Below, piece after piece: positions 52,622-61,424 of a stretch of 64,000 bases of DNA. Positions within the stretch are counted from its first letter, which is position 1. The number at the start of each line of letters is the position of its first letter. Source of the DNA: Pontibacter sp. FD36 (lineage in GTDB: Bacteria > Bacteroidota > Bacteroidia > Cytophagales > Hymenobacteraceae); NCBI RefSeq assembly GCF_015686655.1, contig NZ_JADPMP010000015.1, forward strand, positions 1-64,000. Reading direction: 5' to 3'. The notes beneath the pieces were generated by a model, which did no database searches, was not told the origin of the DNA, and was given only the letters and a program-made list of their open reading frames with translations. The position numbers and the translations under genes are program-made.

Positions 52622-54010
52622 TTAAAAGCCGAAATAAGCCCAAAGACTCTTCTGCTTTTTTTCCCTCCGCAACTGCAGGTTCGTCCCGAACTGCTGGTTG
52701 AATTTCTGAAGGATTTCCGCATAGTGCCTGTCATAGAACTCCGGGTCGAAATTGGCCTTGTGTAGTTGCTCTAGCACCTCCTCCACCGCCGTGTTGCTGC
52801 GCAGCGCCTCGTCAAAAAGCTCGTGCCGCAGGCGCATGCCGAAGATATTCACCCCCAGCAGCTGCCGCGTACTGTTATCAAAGAGCAGGCGCAGGCACTT
52901 TTTGCCGGCAGGGTGCTCCCAGTAGAAAGACCCTACCGGCTCCTCCCACTTGCTGGGTACCAGTCCGTAGGTCTGGTACTCAATATCGAGGAACTTGGCT
53001 GAGTTGAACCAAGGCCCCGGCTTGTAAGGCACCGGCTCATGCGCCAGATTATGGGCCAGCGTCTCGCCGTGCATGCGGCCCGTATACCATACCTGCTCCA
53101 CAGGGCGCCGCATCGGGGGGGGCGTGCGGTACTCCACACAGTCACCGATGGCAAACACGTTGGGAATATTGGTGGCAAAATGCTCGTCCACCAAAATCCC
53201 CTTGCTTATCTCCAGCCGCGTGTTGCGCACGAGGTCAATGTTCGGGCTAACCCCCACCGTCAGACCCACAAACTGGCAGGGGATTTCCTCCCCGTCCTTG
53301 GTCACAACGGCTTTCACGTTACCTGTTCCGTCATCCAATATCCGCTCCAGCTCAGCTCCGAGCCGCAGGTCGATGTGGTGCTCGCGGATGTGCCGGCCCA
53401 CCAATTGCGCCTCCTCCAGCGGCAGTACATTGTCCCAGAACGCCTGCTCCCGTACCAAGAAAGTGACAGGTATGTCCCGGCTGCGCAGCATTTCGGCCAT
53501 TTCGATACCGATCAGGCCGCCTCCCACGACCACAGCCCGCTGGCAACCTCTGGTGTTCACTTCCATGCTTTGCAGGTCCTGATAGCTGTAGAGGCCCTGC
53601 ACGCCTTGTAAGTCCTGTCCCGGCCAGTCAAACAGGTTGGATTTGGAGCCCAGCGCCAGCACCAGAATATCATACTTCAGCGGTTCCCTATTATTAAATG
53701 CTAATCTTTTTTGTTCAAAATCTATGCTTGTCACCCAGTCCTGCACCAAGTCAAGCCGGTTCTTTTCCCAGAACCAGTCTTCGTAGGGCTTGGTGTGCTC
53801 GTACTTCATGTGGCCCATGTAGATGTACATCAGAGCCGTGCGTGAAAAGAAATGCTGGGTTTCGCCGGAAACAATGGTAATGCGGGAGGAACTGTCGCGC
53901 TTGCGGAGGTGGCGGGCACAGGTAACACCCGAGATACCGTTGCCGATAATGACCACGTGGCGTGCCTTGGACCGGATACAGAACTCTCCTATGGGCTTTG
54001 CCTCTTTCAT
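52622..54010 (-). CDS. FAD/NAD(P)-binding oxidoreductase
   Basis: The 462-residue protein has two Rossmann folds: VVIIGNGISGVTCARHLRK near the N-terminus and AVVVGGGLIGIEMAEMLRS near 150, plus PNVFAIGDCVEY. It belongs to the group that includes nitrite-reductase-like and rubredoxin-reductase-like flavoproteins. It has no disulfide active site. It lies 6 bases from the TIGR04283 glycosyltransferase and 9 bases from the FeS protein, so an electron-transfer unit is likely. Confidence 0.85.
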   Translation of the reverse strand: MKEAKPIGEFCIRSKARHVVIIGNGISGVTCARHLRKRDSSSRITIVSGETQHFFSRTALMYIYMGHMKYEHTKPYEDWFWEKNRLDLVQDWVTSIDFEQKRLAFNNREPLKYDILVLALGSKSNLFDWPGQDLQGVQGLYSYQDLQSMEVNTRGCQRAVVVGGGLIGIEMAEMLRSRDIPVTFLVREQAFWDNVLPLEEAQLVGRHIREHHIDLRLGAELERILDDGTGNVKAVVTKDGEEIPCQFVGLTVGVSPNIDLVRNTRLEISKGILVDEHFATNIPNVFAIGDCVEYRTPPPMRRPVEQVWYTGRMHGETLAHNLAHEPVPYKPGPWFNSAKFLDIEYQTYGLVPSKWEEPVGSFYWEHPAGKKCLRLLFDNSTRQLLGVNIFGMRLRHELFDEALRSNTAVEEVLEQLHKANFDPEFYDRHYAEILQKFNQQFGTNLQLRREKKQKSLWAYFGF

Positions 54011-54016
54011 AACTAC

Positions 54017-54712
54017 CTACTTAACCTGCTTTAGCAGTGCGTGATAATGGTCCCGGATCACCTGCGGCTGCACCTTCCTTTGGTAGCGCCTGAAAGCAAG
54101 GTAGTTGGCCAGGTTTACCCTGAAATAACTGTTATAACTGTATTTTCTGGACGAAGCGTATACATTCTTCGGCAGAATGTGATAGCCGTAAGTAGGCAGC
54201 AGGCGGTGCACCAACTCAAAATCCTCCATCACGCAATAGTCCTCATTGTAGCCACCTACTTCCTCAAATATCTTTGTAGGCATGTACAACGACTGATCAC
54301 CTCCGCCACTAAACATGGTCCTGAACCGTGAAAAGAAGGAATTAATGTTCAGCAGCCAGTTACCGGGCGTGAGTTTTAGCCTGTAGCACCCCACTGGATA
54401 CCCTGCGTCTATAGCCTGGTTTATATCTTCGACAAGCGTGAGCGGGGGCAGACAGTCTGCATGCAGAAAGTACAGCACGTCCCCGGCTGCCCCCTGCGCT
54501 CCGGCGTTCAGCTGCACCGCACGATTGGCCTTGGCCGTCCGCAGCAGCTTTACTTCTGTAGGAATTATGGTTTCCACGCCGTCGGTGCTGCCGCCATCCA
54601 CCACCACCACCTCCATCAATTGCCTATCGAGCGCCCGGTCCAAATGCTTTAACAGCTCTTGCAGCGCAACGCTGTCATTGTAAACCGGTATAATCACGCT
54701 TATCCTGCGCAT
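54017..54712 (-). CDS. TIGR04283 arsenosugar-associated glycosyltransferase
   Basis: The 231-residue family 2 enzyme starts ISVIIPVYNDSVALQELL and has VVVVDGGSTDG, GAQGAAGDVLYFLHADCLPP (with the acidic DxD-type metal site) and SGGGDQSLYMPTKIFEEVGG. It belongs to the family named for its association with arsenosugar/selenodomain radical SAM proteins. Its sugar donor and acceptor are unknown, and the link to arsenosugars is a genome-context assignment. It lies 2 bases from the DUF547 gene upstream. Confidence 0.88.
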   Translation of the reverse strand: MRRISVIIPVYNDSVALQELLKHLDRALDRQLMEVVVVDGGSTDGVETIIPTEVKLLRTAKANRAVQLNAGAQGAAGDVLYFLHADCLPPLTLVEDINQAIDAGYPVGCYRLKLTPGNWLLNINSFFSRFRTMFSGGGDQSLYMPTKIFEEVGGYNEDYCVMEDFELVHRLLPTYGYHILPKNVYASSRKYSYNSYFRVNLANYLAFRRYQRKVQPQVIRDHYHALLKQVK

Positions 54713-54714
54713 AG

Positions 54715-55500
54715 CTATTCGTTCAGGCTCCAGTCGTATTTCATGTAATCTACTTCGGCGTTGGGTCTAAGCTTCGTGCTGCTATACTTGTTGAGAAATT
54801 CTATCAGGCTGCCGTTCTTCGTAAAATCGCCTTTGAACCAGTTGAAAATCTGCGACACTTCTGCCCTGTTAGGGCTAATTTTGTTCCGCTTGGGATCATT
54901 GATGAATGCACGGGCCATCTCGTCCAGCTGCTTATCCAGCTTGCTCGCCACAAAGGCCTCGTTTCGCAAGGGTGGGCACGAAAACGAGGCGCAGTTGATG
55001 GCAAAATGTATTCTCGGTTCGTCAAACTGCTTGCGCAGGATTTTATGTTCGATCTCGTCCAGGCTGGCCTCCTGCCCGCCAATTTTAAAGAACTTCTTGT
55101 GCCACACGGTATTCACGCCCGGCACTTTCAGGGTCGGGTGCAGGTCCTGTATGCTTTTGAGCGGGTAATTGTCGATGATCAGTTTCACGGTGTAGGCGTT
55201 GTAGGCATTGATCCAATAGGCAAGTTGCTCGGCTTCCGACCACGTTTTCTTATCCGGTGGGTTATTGCTGATCGTGTCGAGGTAGCGCTGCAGTTTTGCC
55301 TTGTCCCTTATAAAACCTTTGTAATCCACTTCACCGGTTTTGCGCACATGCTGCCGCAGCAACTCGTCCCATACCTGGTGCGATGGCGGGGTTGTGCCTT
55401 CAGCGCCAAGGGAGGAGCCCCCCTGGCAGCTGCTGGCTACAAACACAAACAACGCCATAAGTAGTAGTCTCATATTTTGTAGTAACCTCATACCCTTCAA
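54715..55500 (-). CDS. DUF547-domain lipoprotein
   Basis: The 261-residue protein has a signal peptide with lipobox FVASSCQGG, then the DUF547 core: YWINAYNAYTVKLIID, VWHKKFFKIGG, SLDEIEHKILRKQF and IHFAINCASFSCPPL. The Cys and His residues of this domain resemble the papain-like active site of transglutaminase relatives, though no activity is proven. DUF547 proteins frequently occur with arsenosugar-type glycosyltransferases in Bacteroidota. It acts at the cell envelope. Confidence 0.85.
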   Translation of the reverse strand: MKGMRLLQNMRLLLMALFVFVASSCQGGSSLGAEGTTPPSHQVWDELLRQHVRKTGEVDYKGFIRDKAKLQRYLDTISNNPPDKKTWSEAEQLAYWINAYNAYTVKLIIDNYPLKSIQDLHPTLKVPGVNTVWHKKFFKIGGQEASLDEIEHKILRKQFDEPRIHFAINCASFSCPPLRNEAFVASKLDKQLDEMARAFINDPKRNKISPNRAEVSQIFNWFKGDFTKNGSLIEFLNKYSSTKLRPNAEVDYMKYDWSLNE

Positions 55501-55573
55501 TCAGTTTACCAAAAATGGTTAAACTACCCGAGGTATATTGTCGCGCGTCCGACAGTTGGACAAATTTGCTGCA

Positions 55574-56197
55574 TTATTGCTCTAGGCCCACCGCACGACA
55601 AAGCGACGGATAGCTGAGCAGATCCTGTTCCTCGTCCAGATCAGAGAGAGGCGGAAGCGCTGCCCAATCCAGTTTCAGGCGCTCCAGTACCTCAACTGTG
55701 GCGGTAATGACCCCTGAAGTGCTCCAAGGAATCCCAGCGAAAAGCTCGGCATGCGACTCTTTCATGCCGATCAGGTAGTACCCTCCGTCCATCGCCGGTC
55801 CTACCACCACCTGCTCTGTTTCCAGCCAAAGAATAGCCTGCTCCAGTATCTCTGCCGTAAGTTCGAAGCAGTCTGACCCGATGATAAGTTTCTTGTCATA
55901 CTTTCTGGCATGCGCCCACTCCAAGGCATACAGCATCCTGTCGCCTAAGTCCTCGCCTTTCTGGATCAGGCACGGGAATTCAGAAATGTATTGCCCATTG
56001 GCCGCCTGGCGGCTGTAGCAAAGCACCACGTCCGCATAAGGCTGAAGCTTGCGCAACTGCTGCAGGGTATGCTCGACCAGGTGCCTGTATACGTCCAGTG
56101 CCACAGCGTCTCCTACAGTAGCTGCCAGCCGTGTTTTGACATAACCTGCTTCAAAGGGTTTTAAGAACACGAGTATAACGGTATCCGCCTGTTTCAT
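55574..56197 (-). CDS. TIGR04282 arsenosugar-associated transferase (DUF2064)
   Basis: The 207-residue nucleotidyl/glycosyltransferase-fold protein has ILVFLKPFEAGYVKTRLAATVGD, GEDLGDRMLYAL, IIGSDCFELTAE and GPAMDGGYYLIGMK, all family signatures of the TIGR04282 group. It may activate or transfer a sugar in the same pathway as TIGR04283; the reaction is not established. It is followed by DUF547 after 73 bases. Confidence 0.88.
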   Translation of the reverse strand: MKQADTVILVFLKPFEAGYVKTRLAATVGDAVALDVYRHLVEHTLQQLRKLQPYADVVLCYSRQAANGQYISEFPCLIQKGEDLGDRMLYALEWAHARKYDKKLIIGSDCFELTAEILEQAILWLETEQVVVGPAMDGGYYLIGMKESHAELFAGIPWSTSGVITATVEVLERLKLDWAALPPLSDLDEEQDLLSYPSLCRAVGLEQ

Positions 56198-56248
56198 TTG
56201 TGAAGTATTTTTACATCGAGAAATAACAGCTGTTCGTGTAACCGTATA

Positions 56249-56791
56249 TCAAACCAAGGTTGCCCTGAAAGAAACAGCATACTGGTGAAGCACCTGCCTG
56301 AAGGTGCCGTACTTTCGCGTAGTATCCTGCCGGCTCCTTAAATGAAACGCCTGCCTGCTGGTGAAAAAATTATTAACAGTGATAAAGCAAAGGGCGCAGC
56401 GCAAGGGAAGCTTCGCCATAATCTTCCTCCAAAGCGAGCCTCTGTCGGGTTGCACCAGTACGCCCGCCTTCGTATTGTTCTGTAAACTTGCCAGAATAAG
56501 CTGATCGAACTGCGGCCCTGGGAAATTGCCGGGTTTTAAAAAGAAAAGTATGTCGCCGGTAGCCTCAAAAGCCCCTGCCTCCAGACAGTCAGCCTTAGTA
56601 GTACCTGAGAATAGTAATGTCTTGACTTTAGGCGCATTGCCCAGGTATGGTGGCAGGGCATGGCCACCGTTCGTTCTGATGAAGATGATCTCCTTCACAC
56701 ACGGGGAAGCGGCGCAGCCGTTTACATACCTGCTCAGTTCTTGTATAGCTCCTTCTTTTTCCTCCAACGGGACAATTAAACTGATCTGCAT
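56249..56791 (-). CDS. degenerate TIGR04283-like glycosyltransferase
   Basis: The 180-residue protein (ATG at 56,789-56,791, MQISLIVPLEEKEGAIQEL) follows the TIGR04283 pattern but has lost key residues. Where the active enzyme reads AGDVLYFLHADCLPP, this copy reads TGDILFFLKPGNFPG, so the acidic metal-binding residue is gone. The C-terminal part is also short. It heads the long operon, 51 bases before the TIGR04282 gene. It may be a decaying duplicate, or a regulatory partner of the active paralogue. Confidence 0.7.
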   Translation of the reverse strand: MQISLIVPLEEKEGAIQELSRYVNGCAASPCVKEIIFIRTNGGHALPPYLGNAPKVKTLLFSGTTKADCLEAGAFEATGDILFFLKPGNFPGPQFDQLILASLQNNTKAGVLVQPDRGSLWRKIMAKLPLRCALCFITVNNFFTSRQAFHLRSRQDTTRKYGTFRQVLHQYAVSFRATLV

Positions 56792-57068
56792 TTGCCTGAT
56801 TCTTAAAATAAGTGACAGTTCACCACTCTGGTCAGCCCTAATAGGCCTTTTACAAAGAACCCCATACATAACTTCTTGTATTGTCGCACAAATGACAAAA
56901 GCCCTCCTTTAATGAGGTTAACTTAGTAACAGGAAAAGCTGCTGATAGGAGGAACTTACCCAAAGCATGGTTTTCACGAACTTCTAAACACAGTATTACA
57001 CGTATATAAACTGTTGATTTACAATAAACAACGAATCTTAAAAAGGTATAATGTTAGTATAACCAATT

Positions 57069-57581
57069 TTGAAACCGATCATCATTCAGGTATTAAAGGG
57101 TGGGCTTGTTGGGACAGGTCTGATGACCATTGCCCTGCTGCTGACTCCTCTTCTGGGTTTGCCCTACAGGAGTGCGCCCAGTGTGCTGGCTGAAATGATG
57201 GGAGTGCCGCTGGTAGTCGGTTGGATCACGCATTTTGTGATGGGGATCTTTTTTGCGCTGGCTTATGCTTTCTTGTTTTTAAAATTCGAGCAAAAACTAA
57301 ATGACCGCCTCCAAAGGAAGATCTCCAGCAAGTATGTAAAAGGGGTGATCTTTGGTGTGATAATTTTTGCGTGCAGTCAGGTGATCAACCTGATAATGAA
57401 AGCCCTGTTTGGCGGCTTGTCAGTCGCAGAAGAAAACAAACTGCTCCTGCTACTTAGCAGCTTGGCAGGCCATATTATATTCGGAATCATCGTGGCCCTC
57501 TTTGTAAGAAAGCCTCCCACTACGCTAAAAGCAAAGGACCCGAATTACAAAATAGTGGATAACAGGAGCTTCCACCCGTAG
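57069..57581 (+). CDS. four-helix membrane protein (DUF6789-like)
   Basis: The 170-residue protein has four hydrophobic segments (about 8-28, 48-70, 88-110 and 125-147) and no catalytic motif. The pattern GTGLMTIALLLTPLLGLP and GWITHFVMGIFFALAYAFLF matches small integral membrane proteins of unknown function. The start is TTG at 57,069; no ATG fits the first helix. It lies 13 bases before the GH63 gene and probably shares its transcript. Confidence 0.6.
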   Translation: MKPIIIQVLKGGLVGTGLMTIALLLTPLLGLPYRSAPSVLAEMMGVPLVVGWITHFVMGIFFALAYAFLFLKFEQKLNDRLQRKISSKYVKGVIFGVIIFACSQVINLIMKALFGGLSVAEENKLLLLLSSLAGHIIFGIIVALFVRKPPTTLKAKDPNYKIVDNRSFHP

Positions 57582-57594
57582 AGACACTTCACGC

Positions 57595-60228
57595 ATGAAC
57601 GCTGAACAACAAAGACTCACTGAAAACTATGCCGGCAAGGGAAAATGGCTCAAATGGGGGCCTTACCTGAGTGAGCGACAATGGGGTACAGTGCGGGAGG
57701 ACTACAGCGAAGACGCGAACCCATGGACCTACTTCCCGCACGACCATGCCCGCAGCAGGGCCTATCGATGGGGCGAAGACGGCATAGCGGGCATCAGCGA
57801 CAGCAGGCAGCGGATCTGCTTTGCCCTTGCCCTATGGAACCACCATGACGCCATCCTGAAGGAAAGACTGTTCGGACTAAGCGGCCATGAAGGCAACCAC
57901 GGGGAAGACGTGAAGGAGCTCTATTATTACCTGGACAGCACCCCCACCCACTCTTACATGAAGCACCTGTACAAGTACCCTCAGGAGGCGTTCCCCTATG
58001 AGAAGCTGTTGCGTGAAAATCTAAGTCGTGGGTATTACGATTCGGAGTATGAACTACTGGACACCGGCATATTTCAGGACGGAAAGTATTTTGATGTGTT
58101 TACCGAGTATGCCAAAGCTTCGGAAGAAGACATTTGTATCCGCATTACCCTGTGCAACCGGGGCAAAGAACCCGCCCCGCTCACGCTGCTGCCCACCCTG
58201 TGGTGCCGCAATCTCTGGAGCTTTGGCCTGTTACCACAGAAGCCGGTTATTACCCTGAGTCCACCTGCAGCAAACTACGGCAGCGCCATGTTGCAGTATC
58301 CGAAAGTTGGTAACTATGTCTTCTATTTTGAGGCACCGGAGGATCTGTTGTTTACGGAAAACGATACCAATACAGCGCTCCTATTCGGCTTCCCAAACCC
58401 ATCACCCTATGTGAAGGACGCCTTCCACACTGCCGTAGTTGGCAATAGACCGGAACTGCTCCAGGGAAATACCGCAGGCACCAAGTTCGCACCGCTCTAT
58501 CGTTTTGTTTTAGAAGGCGGGGAGGAAAAAGTAGTCCGGCTAAGGCTTCGCAAAGAAGTACTGGAAGGGGAGCCCTTTAGGGAGCCTTTTGAAGCACTCT
58601 TCAGACAGCGCATTTCGGAAGCAGACAGTTTTTACCTGGGAATCACAACCTGCAGGGATAAGGAAGAGCAACTGATACAGCGGCAGGCGCTGGCAGGCAT
58701 GCTTTGGAACAAGCAGTACTATAACCTGGATATTCCCCGCTGGCTGTCGGGGGACCCGGGGCCCCCTCCTCCACCGCTGAGCCGCGTAGATGGCAGAAAC
58801 AGCCGTTGGCACACGCTTAACAACGAGGATATCATCTCCATGCCGGATAAGTGGGAGTACCCTTGGTACGCTGCCTGGGATCTGGCCTTCCATTGTGTGG
58901 CACTGGCCATGGTGGACGTGGACTTTGCCAAAAACCAGCTGATACTTTTCCTGCGCGAGTGGTACATGCACCCAAATGGACAGTTGCCGGCTTATGAATG
59001 GAGCTTTGGCGATGTAAATCCACCGGTGCATGCCTGGGGCTGCCTGCAGGTGTACCGCATGGACAAGGAAAGAAACGGGAAAGCGGATTATCAGTTTCTG
59101 GAGCGGGCCTTTCACAAGCTGCTGATAAACTTTACCTGGTGGGTAAACCGAAAAGACCGTCAAGGCAATAATATTTTTGAGGGTGGATTCCTGGGGCTAG
59201 ATAACATCGGGGTATTTGACCGGAGCGAACAAATACCCGGCGGCGGCACTCTGGAGCAGGCAGATGGCACCGCTTGGATGGCTATGTACAGCCTGAATAT
59301 GCTGGAAATGGCCTTGGAGTTATCCCAGTATAATAAAAGCTACGAAGACGTAGCCACCAAGTTCTTTGAGCATTTCATTTATATCACCGAATCGCTGAAC
59401 CAGATACGGGAAAACTGGGCGGGCTCGTGGAGCGAGGAAGAGGGCTTTTTTTATGATGTGCTTTCCTTGCCGGATGGCAGTAAAACACCTATTAAGATTC
59501 GCTCGCTGGTAGGCCTGACCACCCTGTTTGCAGTACTGGTTTTGAAAAAAGAACTGGTGGAACAATTGCCGGACTTTTACGGTCGCCTGAAGTGGTTTAA
59601 AAAGTACAGGAGGCAAAACAACGCCTATCGGGTGATTGAAGACAATGAGGAAAATGAAGACATACTGCTATCGCTGGTACCCCGTAAACGGCTGGAAAAA
59701 CTGATGGAGGCGCTGCTCAGTGAAAAAGAGTTCTTGGCTCCGGGAGGAATCAGATCACTTTCAAAGATTCACGTAAAGCCGTATGAGCTCGCTGTGAACG
59801 GAGAGGTTTTCTCGCTGGACTATCAGCCCGGTGAAGCGACGTCACCCTTGTTCGGAGGTAACTCCAACTGGCGAGGCCCGGTGTGGTTCCCGGTAAATTA
59901 CCTGCTCATCCAGTCGCTGGAAAAGTACTGCGCCTACTTTGGGGGCACCTGCAAAGTAGAGTACCCTACCGATTCTGGAAATTTACTTTCCCTGTCGGAA
60001 GTGGCCCGGGAGTTGAGTAAACGACTAATATCCATTTTTAAGGCAGATGTAAGCGGCCATCGCCGGATACACGGATTAAACGACCTATACACGAGAGACC
60101 CGCATTTCCGGGACTTGCTGCTGTTCTATGAGTATTTCCACGGAGATACCTGCAAAGGGCTCGGGGCATCCCACCAGACAGGCTGGACCGGCTTGGTGGC
60201 AGAGCTTATTAACCGAACCCATACCTGA
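57595..60228 (+). CDS. GH63-like (MGH1-type) glycosidase
   Basis: The 877-residue protein has the (alpha/alpha)6-barrel pattern of GH63 and mannosylglycerate-hydrolase-like enzymes: GKWLKWGPYLSERQWGTVRED, WEYPWYAAWDLAFHCVALAMVD (the conserved catalytic-domain Asp), GLDNIGVFDRSEQIPGGG and NWRGPVWFPVNYLL. There is no signal peptide, so it is cytosolic. Likely substrates are glucosyl- or mannosyl-glycerate-type compatible solutes, or alpha-glucans; I cannot choose. The gene is intact. Confidence 0.85.
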   Translation: MNAEQQRLTENYAGKGKWLKWGPYLSERQWGTVREDYSEDANPWTYFPHDHARSRAYRWGEDGIAGISDSRQRICFALALWNHHDAILKERLFGLSGHEGNHGEDVKELYYYLDSTPTHSYMKHLYKYPQEAFPYEKLLRENLSRGYYDSEYELLDTGIFQDGKYFDVFTEYAKASEEDICIRITLCNRGKEPAPLTLLPTLWCRNLWSFGLLPQKPVITLSPPAANYGSAMLQYPKVGNYVFYFEAPEDLLFTENDTNTALLFGFPNPSPYVKDAFHTAVVGNRPELLQGNTAGTKFAPLYRFVLEGGEEKVVRLRLRKEVLEGEPFREPFEALFRQRISEADSFYLGITTCRDKEEQLIQRQALAGMLWNKQYYNLDIPRWLSGDPGPPPPPLSRVDGRNSRWHTLNNEDIISMPDKWEYPWYAAWDLAFHCVALAMVDVDFAKNQLILFLREWYMHPNGQLPAYEWSFGDVNPPVHAWGCLQVYRMDKERNGKADYQFLERAFHKLLINFTWWVNRKDRQGNNIFEGGFLGLDNIGVFDRSEQIPGGGTLEQADGTAWMAMYSLNMLEMALELSQYNKSYEDVATKFFEHFIYITESLNQIRENWAGSWSEEEGFFYDVLSLPDGSKTPIKIRSLVGLTTLFAVLVLKKELVEQLPDFYGRLKWFKKYRRQNNAYRVIEDNEENEDILLSLVPRKRLEKLMEALLSEKEFLAPGGIRSLSKIHVKPYELAVNGEVFSLDYQPGEATSPLFGGNSNWRGPVWFPVNYLLIQSLEKYCAYFGGTCKVEYPTDSGNLLSLSEVARELSKRLISIFKADVSGHRRIHGLNDLYTRDPHFRDLLLFYEYFHGDTCKGLGASHQTGWTGLVAELINRTHT

Positions 60229-60256
60229 AAACTGACAAAGCATACTGTATAACAAA

Positions 60257-61378
60257 TTGCAAACACATACCATCATACCAACCCCACGCCCCGGTATACT
60301 TTTTATGCCGGATATAAGCGGCTTTACCCGGTTTGTTAATGAGACAGCTATCTCTCATAGCCAGCATATCATTGCCGAACTATTGGAGGTAATGATACAG
60401 GCGACTGGAAACGCGTTTGAGGTATCCGAAATAGAAGGTGACGCCATCCTGTTTTTCCGTCTGGAGGAACAGCCTGTGCTACACGAGCTCGAAGAGCTGG
60501 TGCATCACATTTACATTAGCTTTCACCAGCACCTAAAATATTACCAAAGGGACCTGATTTGCCATTGTGGAGCCTGCTCGAGTGTTAGCAATCTCTCCCT
60601 TAAATTCATACTGCATTATGGCCAGCTTTCCACCCTCTCAGTTGGAGACAGGATAAAGCTCGCGGGCAGGGATGTGATTGCAGTTCACCGCTTTCTCAAG
60701 AACAGCGTTCCACTCAAGGAATATATTTTGATTAGCAGCGAACTGGCTCAGAGCAGCAAAGCGTTACCGGAAGAACTTAGAGGTTACATACCTTTGAAAG
60801 AGAATTTTGAAGGACTTGGCGAAATATCCTACTTCTATAAACCGCTGGATGGCTGGTTAAAGTCTATCCCGGAGCCACCCCCGCTGGAGCATTTTAAGCT
60901 TCCGGTCATCAGGAGAATGGAAAAAACCCGGATAAAGGCTACTGCGGAAGAAGTACTCTATGCGCTCACAGAACCGTCGCAACGGTTGTGCTGGATGACT
61001 GGATTAAAGCGCATCACGTTGCGAAAGCACAAGATAAACAGGGTGAAAACGGTGCATGAATGCATCCTTGGTCATCAGCAGGTAGAGGTTAGGATAGAAG
61101 ATTATGCACAGGACGGCGGTAAGATCAAGCTGATAGAGACCGGCACCATCCAGGTCCCTTCGCTTAAGATCACGACGCTGTACCAGATTGAACCTGTTGG
61201 TGATCAGGAAGCCATCGTAGGAATCGGCGTACATCTCACCCCGCAGCATGGCTTTCTTTCTAAACTGCTCTTACCATTGGCTAAATATTTTATGGAACTA
61301 AACAGCATAAAGAACCTGAACAACCTGAAAAAGCTACTGGAAGACAAACAAACTAAAGCTGAAGTAGCCTGCCATTAA
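60257..61378 (+). CDS. DUF2652 protein with SRPBCC-like domain
   Basis: The 373-residue protein starts with the DUF2652 pattern GILFMPDISGFTRFVNET, which has the fold of class III nucleotide cyclases with the metal-binding aspartates (MPDISGF and EIEGDAILFF). The C-terminal half (EKTRIKATAEEVLYALTEPSQRLCWMTGL) looks like an SRPBCC lipid/ligand-binding domain. Cyclase activity has not been shown for this family. A TTG start at 60,257 is used; the first ATG falls inside the domain. Confidence 0.75.
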   Translation: MQTHTIIPTPRPGILFMPDISGFTRFVNETAISHSQHIIAELLEVMIQATGNAFEVSEIEGDAILFFRLEEQPVLHELEELVHHIYISFHQHLKYYQRDLICHCGACSSVSNLSLKFILHYGQLSTLSVGDRIKLAGRDVIAVHRFLKNSVPLKEYILISSELAQSSKALPEELRGYIPLKENFEGLGEISYFYKPLDGWLKSIPEPPPLEHFKLPVIRRMEKTRIKATAEEVLYALTEPSQRLCWMTGLKRITLRKHKINRVKTVHECILGHQQVEVRIEDYAQDGGKIKLIETGTIQVPSLKITTLYQIEPVGDQEAIVGIGVHLTPQHGFLSKLLLPLAKYFMELNSIKNLNNLKKLLEDKQTKAEVACH

Positions 61379-61424
61379 TTTGAACAGCACATGACTATAT
61401 CTTATATTTAATAAATACTTTCTG

